In this document: positions 8,999 through 18,888 of the stretch, one piece after another
Position numbering within the stretch: position 1 is the stretch's first letter
How the letters are laid out: each line of letters starts with the position of its first letter
Assembly (NCBI GenBank): GCA_903850915.1
Contig: CAINMV010000001.1
Span: 44,557 to 108,556 of the forward strand
DNA: 64,000 nucleotides
Direction: 5' to 3'
Source: an uncultured Bacteroidota bacterium
GTDB lineage: Bacteria; Bacteroidota; Bacteroidia; UKL13-3
Translations under genes and position numbers: made by a program
The notes under the pieces: generated by a model
What the model was told of the DNA's origin: nothing
The model's input: only the letters and a program-made list of their open reading frames with translations
Database searches by the model: none

Positions 8999-9736
8999 TT
9001 AATTTGATGCAACAAAATAATATTCCTTGCGTTGATAGAATTTTTCAGAGAATGCTTCTTGCGATAAAATCTTCTTATTGCTTGTAAAGCTTTTTAGGGT
9101 GTATAAATTTAAACCACATTGTTGATGAAGCAAACTGAAGATTTGTTCCGGTGTGGTTTTGTAAAAGTCGCTAGCGCCCAGCCCATGTTCAAAAACAATG
9201 GTAGGCCTTCTGTTTTTTATCGTGTTAATGGCACCTTCAAGCACTTGAAGTTCTGCACCTTCAACATCAATTTTAATTAAATCAATTTTTAAACCTTCGG
9301 GAATGATATCATCTAGTTTGGCCATTTGTACTTTTATCTTCTCAATTTCTACCTTCTTATTGTCGTAGTCGCGTTCCATAAAACCACTATAGGCGGGATT
9401 GTTTTTTACAAAGGTAAATTCTGTTTCTCCTGATGTATTGCTAAGTGCAATATTATGTAGCACCACATTCTTGTCGTTATATTTTAAAGTAAGGTTTTTG
9501 TAAAATCCAGGAAGTGGCTCAAACGCATAATGTAGACCACCAGGAGCGAAGTTCAGAAATAGATCCAAAATCTCACCTTTATGACAGCCGATGTCGATAC
9601 CATTGCTATGCTTTTTTAAGACGGTTTTAAATATCTTCTCGGTAAGTCTATCGTATTCTAAATTTTTAGTAATATCGAGATGTAAATAAATTAATAGTTT
9701 GCGAATAGAATCTTTAATTGACTGTGTAATGGGCAT
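8999..9736 (-). CDS. FkbM family methyltransferase
   Basis: A 245-residue SAM-dependent methyltransferase of the FkbM family. It has GIDIGCHKGEILDLFL (motif I), YAFEPLPGFYKNL (acidic ribose-binding turn), the family signature IDLIKIDVEGAELQVLEGA, and RRPTIVFEHGL. FkbM enzymes O-methylate sugars or small molecules. No glycan or antibiotic cluster surrounds this gene, so the substrate is unknown. The start is ATG. A TACGTTCG box lies upstream on this strand (9765-9772), a one-base variant of the -7 element. Confidence 0.88.
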   Translation of the reverse strand: MPITQSIKDSIRKLLIYLHLDITKNLEYDRLTEKIFKTVLKKHSNGIDIGCHKGEILDLFLNFAPGGLHYAFEPLPGFYKNLTLKYNDKNVVLHNIALSNTSGETEFTFVKNNPAYSGFMERDYDNKKVEIEKIKVQMAKLDDIIPEGLKIDLIKIDVEGAELQVLEGAINTIKNRRPTIVFEHGLGASDFYKTTPEQIFSLLHQQCGLNLYTLKSFTSNKKILSQEAFSEKFYQRKEYYFVASN

Positions 9737-9861
9737 AAAATTGTGATTTTTAAGGGATTCGATCCGAACGTATAGTAACGCAAAATAACAGCATTTCTAT
9801 CAAATCAAATAATCGTTTATAAACAGTCGCTTTAAATGCTACGAAATTGATCAATTACCTT

Positions 9862-9869
9862 TAAATTTG
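9862..9869 (+). promoter_or_regulatory. -7 element TAAATTTG upstream of the DnaJ-domain gene
   Basis: Exact TAnnTTTG about 30 bp before the TTG start at 9900. No TTG at the expected -33 spacing, so only the -7 half is supported. Confidence 0.45.
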
Positions 9870-9899
9870 ACGTCTTTTTAAAACTTTAATACTTTCCCC

Positions 9900-10364
9900 T
9901 TGGCCATAGATTGGAATAAAGATTATTACGCAATACTTCAGGTACCACCATTTTCAGAGCATGCTGAAATTAAAATTTCATATCGGAATTTGGCCAAGAA
10001 ATATCATCCTGATATTAATCCAGGAAATAAGTCTGCTGAAGAAAAATTTAAGGAGATTAGTGTTGCTTATGATATTTTAAGCGATGAGCAGAATAAAATC
10101 ATTTATGATAATAAGTTGCGCAATCCTTATATGCATCAACAACAGCAGTATCGTCAGCAACAACGAAGTCAATACGATCAATATCAAAAGGCCTACTATG
10201 AAGAGATACAGAGGCAACAACAACGCGCCCGAGAATTTCAGCGCGCTCGTGAGGCAGAAAATGCAAAACCAAATTACGACATCAGTCCGTGGCGTGTAAT
10301 TTTTATTGTAATGATTATTATCAATTTATTGAGAATGTGTACTCACCGACCACTAATTCCTTAG
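9900..10364 (+). CDS. DnaJ-domain protein with C-terminal membrane anchor
   Basis: 154 residues. J-domain at about 6-70 with the catalytic HPD loop in [23 protein letters not shown] Gln-rich linker (about 78-120) follows, then one hydrophobic segment [14 protein letters not shown] near the C-terminus. It lacks the zinc-finger and substrate domains of DnaJ, so it is a co-chaperone that would stimulate an Hsp70, probably tethered to the inner membrane. TTG is the only usable start: an in-frame stop (TAA at 9879) lies just upstream and no ATG intervenes. Confidence 0.8.
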   Translation: MAIDWNKDYYAILQVPPFSEHAEIKISYRNLAKKYHPDINPGNKSAEEKFKEISVAYDILSDEQNKIIYDNKLRNPYMHQQQQYRQQQRSQYDQYQKAYYEEIQRQQQRAREFQRAREAENAKPNYDISPWRVIFIVMIIINLLRMCTHRPLIP

Positions 10365-10454
10365 CTCTTACTATTAATAGTGCATTTGAGTTTTTATTAA
10401 AAAGTTAATTGGTCCTATTTGCAATCTAAAGGTAGCGTAAGTGCCTGAAAATCT

Positions 10455-11735
10455 ATGGTAACATTAATAATCTTACTTTTTTTGTTGGGCTATTTCCTTA
10501 TCGCCTTTGAGCATTATATAAATATTAATAAAGCTGCAGTTGCCTTGCTTACTGGAGTTTTATGCTGGGTGGTTTATGCATTTTCTGCCGACAAAGAAGT
10601 AATTCAAGTACAACTAGGTACTCATTTTGGAGAGATCTCAGGGATTTTGTTTTTTCTTTTAGGAGCAATGGCTATAGTTGAATTTATTGATGCTCATGAT
10701 GGCTTTGACTTTTTTGCTGAACAAATTACTACGTCTAATAAAAGGTCGTTACTTTGGATAATTTGTTCCCTGTCATTTCTTTTGTCGGCCATATTGGATA
10801 ACCTTACAACTACAATTGTAATGGTAACATTATTGCGAAAATTAGTTGCTGAAAAAGAGGATAGAATGTTGTTCATTGGAATGGTTATTATTGCTAGTAA
10901 TGCAGGAGGTGTTTGGTCGCCTATAGGTGATGTAACCACAACAATGCTTTGGATTGGTGGGCAGGTTTCTGCCAAAAACATTATGGTTACCTTATTATTA
11001 CCTAGTTTGGTTAGTATGCTTCTACCTTTATTGGTAATTTCTCTTAAAATAAATGGCGAGGTTCAAAGACGCCCGATATCTATTGATTCTACTAATATCA
11101 AGGCAAAGCCTTTTCAACGCATGTTGTTTTTTGTATTTGGTGTTGGAGTGCTAATTTCGGTCCCAGTATTTAAGTCAATCACCCATTTGCCACCTTTTAT
11201 GGGTATGCTGTTTGGTTTGGGTGTTTTGTGGCTTTTATCCGAAATAGTCGATCGCAGTAAAGATGAGGTGGAGAAAGATGTTTCTTCGGTTTTATATGCA
11301 CTTCGTAAAGTTGATATGCCAAGTATTCTTTTTTTTCTTGGTATTTTACTGGCGGTTGCGGCATTACAGTCATCTGGTTTACTTGTCATGCTCTCTACAA
11401 AACTTAATACTTGTATTCCCGATTTAAATTCTAGGAGTATTGCCATTGGCTTAATTTCTGCCATTATTGATAATGTGCCTTTGGTGGCTGCAGCCATTGG
11501 TATGTATCCATTAGATTTGTTTCCCATGGATCACTATTTTTGGGAGTTTTTGGCCTATTGCACCGGCACCGGTGGAAGTATCTTAATAATTGGTTCAGCT
11601 GCAGGTGTTGCGGCTATGGGTATGGAGAAAATTAGTTTTAGTTGGTACCTCAAAAAAATAAGTTTTTTAGCGTTGATAGGTTATTTTGCGGGAGCAATAG
11701 TTTATATCTTGCAACATTATTTTCTGGGAAATTAG
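10455..11735 (+). CDS. nhaD: Na+/H+ antiporter, NhaD family
   Basis: A 426-residue polytopic inner-membrane protein of the ion transporter superfamily with 10-12 hydrophobic segments. Typical NhaD features are the HFGEISGILFFLLGAMAIVE region near the start, LSFLLSAILDNLTTTIVM (intramembrane Asp-Asn), GGVWSPIGDVTTTMLW, the mirrored SAIIDNVPLVAAAIGMY, and the glycine-rich GTGGSILIIGSAAGVAAMG. It expels Na+ in exchange for protons, supporting pH and salt homeostasis. It is monocistronic or in a loose run with dnaJ-like and priA. Confidence 0.9.
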   Translation: MVTLIILLFLLGYFLIAFEHYININKAAVALLTGVLCWVVYAFSADKEVIQVQLGTHFGEISGILFFLLGAMAIVEFIDAHDGFDFFAEQITTSNKRSLLWIICSLSFLLSAILDNLTTTIVMVTLLRKLVAEKEDRMLFIGMVIIASNAGGVWSPIGDVTTTMLWIGGQVSAKNIMVTLLLPSLVSMLLPLLVISLKINGEVQRRPISIDSTNIKAKPFQRMLFFVFGVGVLISVPVFKSITHLPPFMGMLFGLGVLWLLSEIVDRSKDEVEKDVSSVLYALRKVDMPSILFFLGILLAVAALQSSGLLVMLSTKLNTCIPDLNSRSIAIGLISAIIDNVPLVAAAIGMYPLDLFPMDHYFWEFLAYCTGTGGSILIIGSAAGVAAMGMEKISFSWYLKKISFLALIGYFAGAIVYILQHYFLGN

Positions 11736-11772
11736 TGCCATATCAATAACACTTTTTATTAACTACTCATAA

Positions 11773-14253
11773 GTGCATCAGCTACAACTCGATAATCAGG
11801 AACGCTCCACCTATTTTGTGGATGTGATACTGCCTTTGTATTTGCCCAAGGCATATACTTATCGGGTGCCGTTTGCCCTGAATAATGCAGTACAAATAGG
11901 AAAACGTGTGGTTGTACAGTTTGGTGCTCGTAAAATATATGCCGCTTTAATTGTAAAAATTCATGAGACACCGCCGGCAGAATACACCGCCAAATACATT
12001 CAAGATATTATTGACGAAACGCCTGTAATTAGCGATAAGCAATTGCTTCATTGGCAATGGATGGAAGAATATTATCTCTGTAACTTGGGAGAGATAATGG
12101 ATGCGGCGTTGCCAAGTGGTTTAAAATTAGAGAGTGAAACAAAAATATACCTAAATCCCGAGGCTAATTATACCTATGGCAACCTCGACGATAGGGAATA
12201 CCTCATAGTAGAGGCACTAGAAATACATAAAGAAATTACCATCAGCCAAATTAGTGAGCTCTTAGCTTTAAAAAGTGTAATACAAATTATAAAATCGCTC
12301 TATGAAAAAGGGGTGGTTTCCATTCGAGAGCAGCTGAACGAAACGTATAAAGTAAAAAAGCAAACGTGTGTCAGGTTCACAGCAAGGTATATTAAAAACG
12401 AAGTTGAGCTGCATGAATTGTTTAGTTCGCTTGAGAAAACACCCAAGCAGCTTGAGGTGGTAATGACTTTTTTATCGGTGTTTCGTGATGTGGAATTTGT
12501 GCCTAAAAAAGAACTACTGAAAAGCAGTAAAAGTAGCGATAGCACCATAAATACACTCATAAACAAAAAAGTTCTTGAAATTTACGAAATCGAAATCGAT
12601 CGCATCTCATTTCGTGATGGTGATATCGAAAATATTAACCTAACTCCATTGCAAGAGGTCGCTTTTTCTGATATTAAAACGAGTTTTATTGAAAAGGATG
12701 TCGTTTTACTTCATGGAGTAACTAGCAGCGGCAAAACACTGGTTTATTGTAAACTCATCGAGGAGGTTATCGCATCAAGAAAACAGGTGCTTTTTCTTCT
12801 TCCAGAAGTAGCACTCACCTCGCAAATTATCGCCCGACTTACAAAGTTTTTTGGCAATCAGGTTTGTGTATGGCACTATAAATTTAACGACTTTGAGCGT
12901 GTGGAAATATGGAACAAAATTAAAAGTCAAAATTTTAAAATTATTATTGGAACACGCAGCGCTGTGTTTCTTCCTTTTCAGAATTTGGGCCTAGTGATTA
13001 TTGATGAAGAGCATGATCAGAGTTACAAGCAAATTGACCCTTCTCCTCGATATCATGCTCGTGATGCTGCCATTGTATTGGCTAGCTTGTTTCAAGCAAA
13101 AACGCTATTAGGTACTGCTACTCCAGCCATTGAAACATATTATAATACACATCAGCAGAAATATGGTTTGGTTGAGTTAAAAGAACGATACGCAGGCATG
13201 CAAATGCCAGAAATTGTTCTTGCCGATGTTGGACAAAGTTACCGCGATAAATCGCTTAGCTTCGACTTTACACCATCACTACTCCAGAAGATTAGATCGG
13301 CGTTGTTAAAAAAAGAACAAGTAATATTATTCCAAAATCGAAAGGGCTATGCACCCATTACGGAATGCTCTAATTGTGGTTGGACGCCACATTGCGTTAA
13401 CTGCGATATCACACTTAATTATTACAAAACACAACATATTTTAAAATGCCATTATTGTGGTTATAAAGCTAAACCAGCAAACATGTGTGGCGCTTGTGGT
13501 GCTGTGCAAATGCGCATGAAAGGCTTTGGCACCGAGAAGATTGAGGACGATTTGAAAAGTTTATTGCCAGAAGTGAAGGTAGGGCGCTTAGATTATGATA
13601 CCACGCGAACAAAGGAAGGTCATAGTAAAATAATAAATGAGTTTAAACAGCATAATATTGATGTGCTCGTTGGAACACAAATGGTGAGCAAAGGACTGGA
13701 TTTTGAGAATGTCACTACCGTGGGCATTATGGATGCCGATCAAATTATTAATATCCCCGACTTTAGGGCGAATGAACGTGCCTTTCAACTCCTTACCCAA
13801 GTGGCTGGTCGTGCAGGAAGGATGCATAAAAGAGGGGAGGTAATTATTCAAACCCGAAGGCCTAAACTTGATATCTTTAATGTGGTAATCGAAAATAATT
13901 ATCAATCGTTGTATCTATACGAAATGGTAGAACGACAAAAGTTTTTATATCCTCCATTTTCAAAACTCATACGTATCACAATAAAACATAAAGAAGAGCA
14001 TGAATCGAAAAGAGGTGCACAACTGCTGGCGCAAATTTTAAAAGAAAGACTTGGTGACACTGTGCTTGGTCCTGAAGCTCATTTTGTTCCAAGAATTCAG
14101 AATCTTTATATTCAACATATATTATTGAAGATTCCTCACCAAACTGTTTCGCTAAAAAGCGCCAAGCAATTTTTAAAGGCTACGATTCACAATTTCAGTA
14201 TTCAAAAAGAAAATAAAAGCATTCGGATTTATATCGATGTTGATGCCTACTAA
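11773..14253 (+). CDS. priA: Primosomal protein N' (replication restart helicase PriA)
   Basis: An 826-residue superfamily 2 3'-5' helicase that reloads the replisome at stalled forks. The N-terminal 3'-DNA-binding domain begins VILPLYLPKAYTYRVP. Helicase motifs are GVTSSGKT (Walker A), IIDEEHDQSYKQ (DEEH box), LLGTATPAIET, GTQMVSKGLDFENV and QVAGRAGR. Between the helicase lobes lie paired zinc ligands CSNCGW..CVNC and CHYCGY..CGAC. GTG at 11773 is the start because the codon before it is TAA and the next candidates would truncate the domain. It ends 12 bp from the convergent nuoG. Confidence 0.95.
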   Translation: MHQLQLDNQERSTYFVDVILPLYLPKAYTYRVPFALNNAVQIGKRVVVQFGARKIYAALIVKIHETPPAEYTAKYIQDIIDETPVISDKQLLHWQWMEEYYLCNLGEIMDAALPSGLKLESETKIYLNPEANYTYGNLDDREYLIVEALEIHKEITISQISELLALKSVIQIIKSLYEKGVVSIREQLNETYKVKKQTCVRFTARYIKNEVELHELFSSLEKTPKQLEVVMTFLSVFRDVEFVPKKELLKSSKSSDSTINTLINKKVLEIYEIEIDRISFRDGDIENINLTPLQEVAFSDIKTSFIEKDVVLLHGVTSSGKTLVYCKLIEEVIASRKQVLFLLPEVALTSQIIARLTKFFGNQVCVWHYKFNDFERVEIWNKIKSQNFKIIIGTRSAVFLPFQNLGLVIIDEEHDQSYKQIDPSPRYHARDAAIVLASLFQAKTLLGTATPAIETYYNTHQQKYGLVELKERYAGMQMPEIVLADVGQSYRDKSLSFDFTPSLLQKIRSALLKKEQVILFQNRKGYAPITECSNCGWTPHCVNCDITLNYYKTQHILKCHYCGYKAKPANMCGACGAVQMRMKGFGTEKIEDDLKSLLPEVKVGRLDYDTTRTKEGHSKIINEFKQHNIDVLVGTQMVSKGLDFENVTTVGIMDADQIINIPDFRANERAFQLLTQVAGRAGRMHKRGEVIIQTRRPKLDIFNVVIENNYQSLYLYEMVERQKFLYPPFSKLIRITIKHKEEHESKRGAQLLAQILKERLGDTVLGPEAHFVPRIQNLYIQHILLKIPHQTVSLKSAKQFLKATIHNFSIQKENKSIRIYIDVDAY

Positions 14254-14265
14254 ATTCGACTCGTT

Positions 14266-15279
14266 TTAAATGTTATTCGGGTTCAATGCTCCTTCGCCTC
14301 GTTGTATCTTTTTACCCTTAAGTTCCTCTGCTTCACCTAACAACTGCTGCTTTTCCACTTTTGTATCAAATAGATAATGGTTTTGAGAAATAACGCTTGT
14401 ACTTGCAATCTTTGAAGGCCCTTCAATAAGCCAATCGTTGGTATGTTTATGGTCGAAACGGCAATCATTGCAAATAAATTCTTCAAGTTCTCCATAGGCG
14501 TCTTTACGAGCTGTAACACGAAGTATTTCCTCTCCTTGATACCATAAGCGCACTTTCCCACTGCATTTGGTGCAGTTACGATGGGCATCAACAGGCTTGG
14601 TAAACCAAACACGGCTTTTAAATCGGAATGTTTTGTCGGTAAGAGCGCCTACTGGGCAAACATCAATGATGTTACCACTGAAGTCGTTATCTATTGCCTG
14701 TTGTATGTAAGTTGAAATTTCAGAAACGTCGCCTCGGTTAATAACTCCATGCACACGACCATCTGTAATTTGTTCTGCTGTTTTTACGCAACGATAACAA
14801 AGAATGCAACGGGTCATGTGTAACTTTATTTTATCGCCGATATCAATCTTTTCAAAGGTTCGACGCTCAAATTCATAACGTGTTTCGGAGCTTCCATGCT
14901 TGTACGACAAATTTTGCAGGTCGCATTCGCCCGCCTGATCGCAAACAGGGCAATCTAAGGGATGATTGATTAAGAGCATCTCTACAACACCTGCACGTGC
15001 TTCTTGTACTTCAGGAGATGTTTTATTGCGCACTACCATGCCATCCATTACGTTGGTTTTGCAACTAGGAACCAATTTGGGCATAGGTCGAGGGTCTTTT
15101 TCACTCCCTTGCTCTACTTTTACTAAGCAGGTGCGACAAAAACCACCAGTGCCTTTTACTTTACTATGATAGCACATTGCTGGAGGGACAATATCGCCTC
15201 CTATCATTCGTGCGGCATTTAAAATACTAGTACCATCAGGTACTTCAAAGGTGATATCATCGATTGTAATCTTGGCCAT
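14266..15279 (-). CDS. nuoG: Short NuoG-like (2Fe-2S)/(4Fe-4S) subunit of NADH-quinone oxidoreductase
   Basis: 337 residues from ATG 15279. N-terminal plant-type ferredoxin domain with ligands in MCYHSKVKG, GFCRTCLVKV and PSCKT. Then the His/Cys cluster HPLDCPVCDQAGECDLQ, a 4Fe-4S set CILCYRC..VCPVGAL, and a further CTKC...CNDC pair that begins the molybdopterin-type region. The chain then stops instead of continuing to the usual 700-900 residues; short NuoG proteins are known in Bacteroidota. It would carry electrons in complex I. The track start (TTG 15306) lies inside the -7 box TACTTTTG (15304-15311, minus). No other nuo gene is adjacent. Confidence 0.82.
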   Translation of the reverse strand: MAKITIDDITFEVPDGTSILNAARMIGGDIVPPAMCYHSKVKGTGGFCRTCLVKVEQGSEKDPRPMPKLVPSCKTNVMDGMVVRNKTSPEVQEARAGVVEMLLINHPLDCPVCDQAGECDLQNLSYKHGSSETRYEFERRTFEKIDIGDKIKLHMTRCILCYRCVKTAEQITDGRVHGVINRGDVSEISTYIQQAIDNDFSGNIIDVCPVGALTDKTFRFKSRVWFTKPVDAHRNCTKCSGKVRLWYQGEEILRVTARKDAYGELEEFICNDCRFDHKHTNDWLIEGPSKIASTSVISQNHYLFDTKVEKQQLLGEAEELKGKKIQRGEGALNPNNI

Positions 15280-15303
15280 AGTTGTTGCCTTTGAAAAAGC
15301 GGA

Positions 15304-15311
15304 CAAAAGTA
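15304..15311 (-). promoter_or_regulatory. -7 element TACTTTTG for nuoG
   Basis: Exact TAnnTTTG on the minus strand, 25 bp before the ATG at 15279. It overlaps the TTG used as start in the ORF track, which supports the shorter gene model. Confidence 0.5.
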
Positions 15312-15514
15312 AGAAATTAATTATGAGATTTAAAGGATGATATTTGAAAACCGAACACAGAAATTAAACTTAAACTATGATTTTTGTCATTTTTGGAAAC
15401 CATGGGGCGAAAGTGTCATATCGTAAAAATTGCAATAAGAATTCAATGTGTCGAATAATCGACCTTCCGAGCATTTGTCATTTGTCCACGCCAACGCTTA
15501 TCTTCGTGGCTTCT

Positions 15515-18500
15515 ATGAAGTATAACGAACCAAAGCAACTTAATATGCCTGCAATTGAGCAGGAGATTTTAGCGTTCTGGAAAGAGCATCAAATCTTTGA
15601 TAAAAGTGTCTCTAATAGAGCAGGGGCAAAAGATTTTGTGTTTTATGAAGGCCCACCGAGTGCCAACGGACTTCCCGGAATTCATCATGTGATGAGCCGT
15701 GCTATAAAAGATATTTTTTGCCGATATAAAACGCTTTCGGGCTATCGTGTTGAACGCCGTGCAGGTTGGGATACTCATGGCTTGCCTATTGAATTGGGGG
15801 TGGAAAAAGAACTCGGAATTCGTAAGGACGATATTGGAAATGTGAGTAGTCCGAAGTATATTTCAATTGAAGATTATAACCAGAAGTGTAGGGATGCTGT
15901 TATGCGTTATACAGCCGTTTGGAATGATTTAACAGAGAAGATGGGCTATTGGGTGGATATGTCAAACCCTTACGTTACCTATAAAAATGAATATATCGAA
16001 AGTGTTTGGTGGTTGCTTAAGAAAATTTATTCAAAAGGTTTACTTTATAAAGGTTATACCATTCAGCCGTATTCACCTGCGGCAGGAACAGGGTTGAGTT
16101 CTCACGAATTAAATCAACCAGGCACCTACCGCGATTTGAAGGATACTACTGTGGTGGCGCAATTTGAAATTGCTGAAAATAATGTTTTACCAAAATTCAA
16201 CCATGGCATTCAATATTTCCTAGCATGGACTACCACTCCTTGGACTTTACCAAGTAACACAGCTCTGGCTGTAGGTAAAAATATTAATTATGTGCTTGTT
16301 CAAACGTTTAATCAATATACTTTTCAGGCTATTGAGGTGATACTTGCAAAGGATTTGATGGGCAAGCATTTTAATGAAAAAGCAGCCGAACTTTCTATTG
16401 ATGAGTATAAACCCGGTGATAAACTTATTCCATTTAAGGTCGTTGCCGAGTTTAAAGGAAGTGAACTAGAAGGTATTCGATATAAGCAATTGATGCCTTA
16501 TGTTATACCCACAGACGGCGCAGCATTTAATGTTGTTATCGGTGATTTTGTTACCACTGAAGATGGCACTGGTATTGTTCATATTGCACCAAGTTTTGGT
16601 AGTGATGACTTTCGCGTTGCTAAGCAATTTGGAATTGCAAGTCTTACCTTAGTAGACAAACGGGGGCGATTTATGCCCGAAGTGACTGATTATGCCAATG
16701 AATTTGTTAAGGAACAATATTTAAATGATGAGGAGAAGGCGGTTGAATTAGAAAAGCAAAAGCTGATTTGGAAAGACACCATCAAGAATTTAGATAAATA
16801 TTTAAGTGTTGATGAAAGAATTGCTTTGAAGCTTAAAATTGAAAATAAAGCCTTTAAAATTGAAAAATATGAGCATAGCTATCCGCATTGTTGGCGAACC
16901 GATAAACCAATTTTGTATTATCCACTCGACAGTTGGTTTATAAAAACAACCGCGGTAAAAGACCGTATGATTGAGCTCAACAAAAGCATTAACTGGAAGC
17001 CGGAAAGTACCGGTACAGGAAGGTTTGGCAATTGGTTAGAGAACTTACAAGACTGGAATTTATCTCGGTCTCGTTATTGGGGAATTCCACTTCCGGTATG
17101 GCGAACAGTGGATGGAAAGGAGGAGAAATGTATTGGTAGTATTGAAGAGTTAAATCAACAGGTGGCATTGGCAAAATCTTTTGGCATTGAAAATCCAAGC
17201 TATGTTCCCGATGCTACACTTGATCTTCATCGTCCGTATATCGATAATATTATTTTGGTAAGCGAATCGAGTGGACAACCCATGACACGTGAATTAGATT
17301 TAATTGATGTTTGGTTCGATAGTGGCTCCATGCCTTATGCTCAAAATCATTTTATGGGCGACAATCAACCAAAGGATTTTCCAGCAGATTTTATTGCAGA
17401 AGGAGTAGATCAAACTCGAGGATGGTTTTTTACCTTACACGCTATTGCTACGTTGGTTTTCGATAGCATAGCCTATAAAAATGTTGTAAGTAATGGATTG
17501 GTTTTAGATAAAAACGGACAGAAAATGAGCAAACGCCTCGGCAATGCCGCTGATCCATTTGAAACCATTGCAAAATATAGTGCTGATGCGAGCCGCTGGT
17601 ATATGATAGGTAATGCAGCACCATGGGATAATTTGAAGTTTGATATTGATGGAATAAAAGAGGTTCAGCGCAAATATTTTGGTACTTTATATAATACCTA
17701 TTCCTTTTTCGCATTGTATGCCAATGTGGATCGTTGGACCGCAGGCGGTGGCAAAACCATCGCGCATCAAGATTTAGCTGAACTCGACCAATGGATTATT
17801 TCTAAATTAAATACACTAATCAAAGAGGTAACGGAATGTTACGAAACTTACGAACCACACAGAGCAGTGCGCTTGATGGAGACATTCGTGGATCGAAATC
17901 TTAGTAATTGGTATGTTCGTTTATCAAGACGTCGCTTTTGGCGAGGTGAAATTAGTGATGATAAGTTTGGAGCATATCAAACTTTACACCATTGTTTGGC
18001 TACATTATCGCAATTGATGAGTCCAGTATCGCCTTTTTTTGCAGATTGGCTCTTCCGCAATTTAAAACCAGAAGGCGGATCTGTGCATTTAACCGACTTA
18101 ATTCAAGTTGAATCATCGAAAATAGATTTAACGTTGGAGCAGCGCATGGATATGGCTCAAAGTATTTGTAGTATGGTTTTGGGTATTCGTAAAAAAGAGA
18201 ACATAAAAGTAAGGATTCCACTTCAGAAAATTCAGATTCCGGTAATGAATGAAGCTTTTGCTGCCAATGTGAAGGCTGTCGAAGAAATAATAAAATCGGA
18301 GGTAAACGTAAAAGAAATAGAGTTAGTTAATGAAGGGGATGTTAAAATAGTGAAGAATTTAAAGCTCAATTTTAAAACATTAGGTAAAAAGTACGGCAAA
18401 CACATGAAATCTATTCAGCAGTGGGTTGTCGATCAAGGGGAGGCCGTAATTCATGGTTTAGAATCGGAGCACTTATTTAAGTTTGAAATTGATGGTGATG

Positions 18501-18871
18501 AAGTTATTTTATTGTCTGAAGATGTGGAAATAATACCCATTGACATCCCTGGTTGGAAAGTGGCCAATGAGGGAAGTGTTACCGTGGCATTAGATGTAAT
18601 TATCACTCCTGAGCTTAAGCAAGAGGGAACTGCCCGCGAAATTGTGAATCGTATTCAAAACATTCGAAAAGAACAAGATTTTGAGGTTACGGATCGCATT
18701 TCTGTGACAATTCAGGATAATGAATACCTAAAAAGTGTTGTAAATAAATTTTCTTTGTATATTCGCGCAGAAATTTTAGCTGCCCATATTGGCTTTAGTA
18801 ATGAGGTTATACAGGGTGAAAGTGTTGAAATAGAGGAAATTACAACTAAAATTCAAGTTTCAAAAGCGTAA
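15515..18871 (+). CDS. ileS: Isoleucyl-tRNA synthetase, type 2 (GXHH variant)
   Basis: Charges tRNA-Ile. From ATG 15515 the protein has 1118 residues; the track's 46-residue upstream extension has no family resemblance. The class I signature is GIHH at residues 55-58 in PPSANGLPGIHHVMSR, a swapped form of HIGH. KMSKR (670-674) is the second signature. CP1 editing elements include WTTTPWTLPSNTALAV and the GTGIVHIAPSFGSDD region. Length and KMSKR fit the eukaryote-like type 2 family, which tolerates mupirocin. The DksA-like gene follows by 17 bp, giving an ileS-dksA-lspA order seen in other Bacteroidota. TATCTTCG at 15499-15506 may be its -7 box. Confidence 0.95.
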   Translation: MKYNEPKQLNMPAIEQEILAFWKEHQIFDKSVSNRAGAKDFVFYEGPPSANGLPGIHHVMSRAIKDIFCRYKTLSGYRVERRAGWDTHGLPIELGVEKELGIRKDDIGNVSSPKYISIEDYNQKCRDAVMRYTAVWNDLTEKMGYWVDMSNPYVTYKNEYIESVWWLLKKIYSKGLLYKGYTIQPYSPAAGTGLSSHELNQPGTYRDLKDTTVVAQFEIAENNVLPKFNHGIQYFLAWTTTPWTLPSNTALAVGKNINYVLVQTFNQYTFQAIEVILAKDLMGKHFNEKAAELSIDEYKPGDKLIPFKVVAEFKGSELEGIRYKQLMPYVIPTDGAAFNVVIGDFVTTEDGTGIVHIAPSFGSDDFRVAKQFGIASLTLVDKRGRFMPEVTDYANEFVKEQYLNDEEKAVELEKQKLIWKDTIKNLDKYLSVDERIALKLKIENKAFKIEKYEHSYPHCWRTDKPILYYPLDSWFIKTTAVKDRMIELNKSINWKPESTGTGRFGNWLENLQDWNLSRSRYWGIPLPVWRTVDGKEEKCIGSIEELNQQVALAKSFGIENPSYVPDATLDLHRPYIDNIILVSESSGQPMTRELDLIDVWFDSGSMPYAQNHFMGDNQPKDFPADFIAEGVDQTRGWFFTLHAIATLVFDSIAYKNVVSNGLVLDKNGQKMSKRLGNAADPFETIAKYSADASRWYMIGNAAPWDNLKFDIDGIKEVQRKYFGTLYNTYSFFALYANVDRWTAGGGKTIAHQDLAELDQWIISKLNTLIKEVTECYETYEPHRAVRLMETFVDRNLSNWYVRLSRRRFWRGEISDDKFGAYQTLHHCLATLSQLMSPVSPFFADWLFRNLKPEGGSVHLTDLIQVESSKIDLTLEQRMDMAQSICSMVLGIRKKENIKVRIPLQKIQIPVMNEAFAANVKAVEEIIKSEVNVKEIELVNEGDVKIVKNLKLNFKTLGKKYGKHMKSIQQWVVDQGEAVIHGLESEHLFKFEIDGDEVILLSEDVEIIPIDIPGWKVANEGSVTVALDVIITPELKQEGTAREIVNRIQNIRKEQDFEVTDRISVTIQDNEYLKSVVNKFSLYIRAEILAAHIGFSNEVIQGESVEIEEITTKIQVSKA

Positions 18872-18888
18872 AAAACAATTTTATTCCT

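Noticed and set aside
10370-10381. ACTATTAATAGT 12-bp palindrome after the DnaJ-like gene
   Set aside because: AT-only core with no T-tract and no repeat elsewhere. Chance is likely in AT-rich DNA.
11114-11527. 137-residue minus-strand ORF
   Set aside because: Antisense of NhaD membrane helices. No start context or neighbours.
15377-15514. Upstream 46-codon extension of ileS
   Set aside because: No similarity to IleRS N-termini, and likely promoter DNA lies in it. ATG 15515 gives a normal start.
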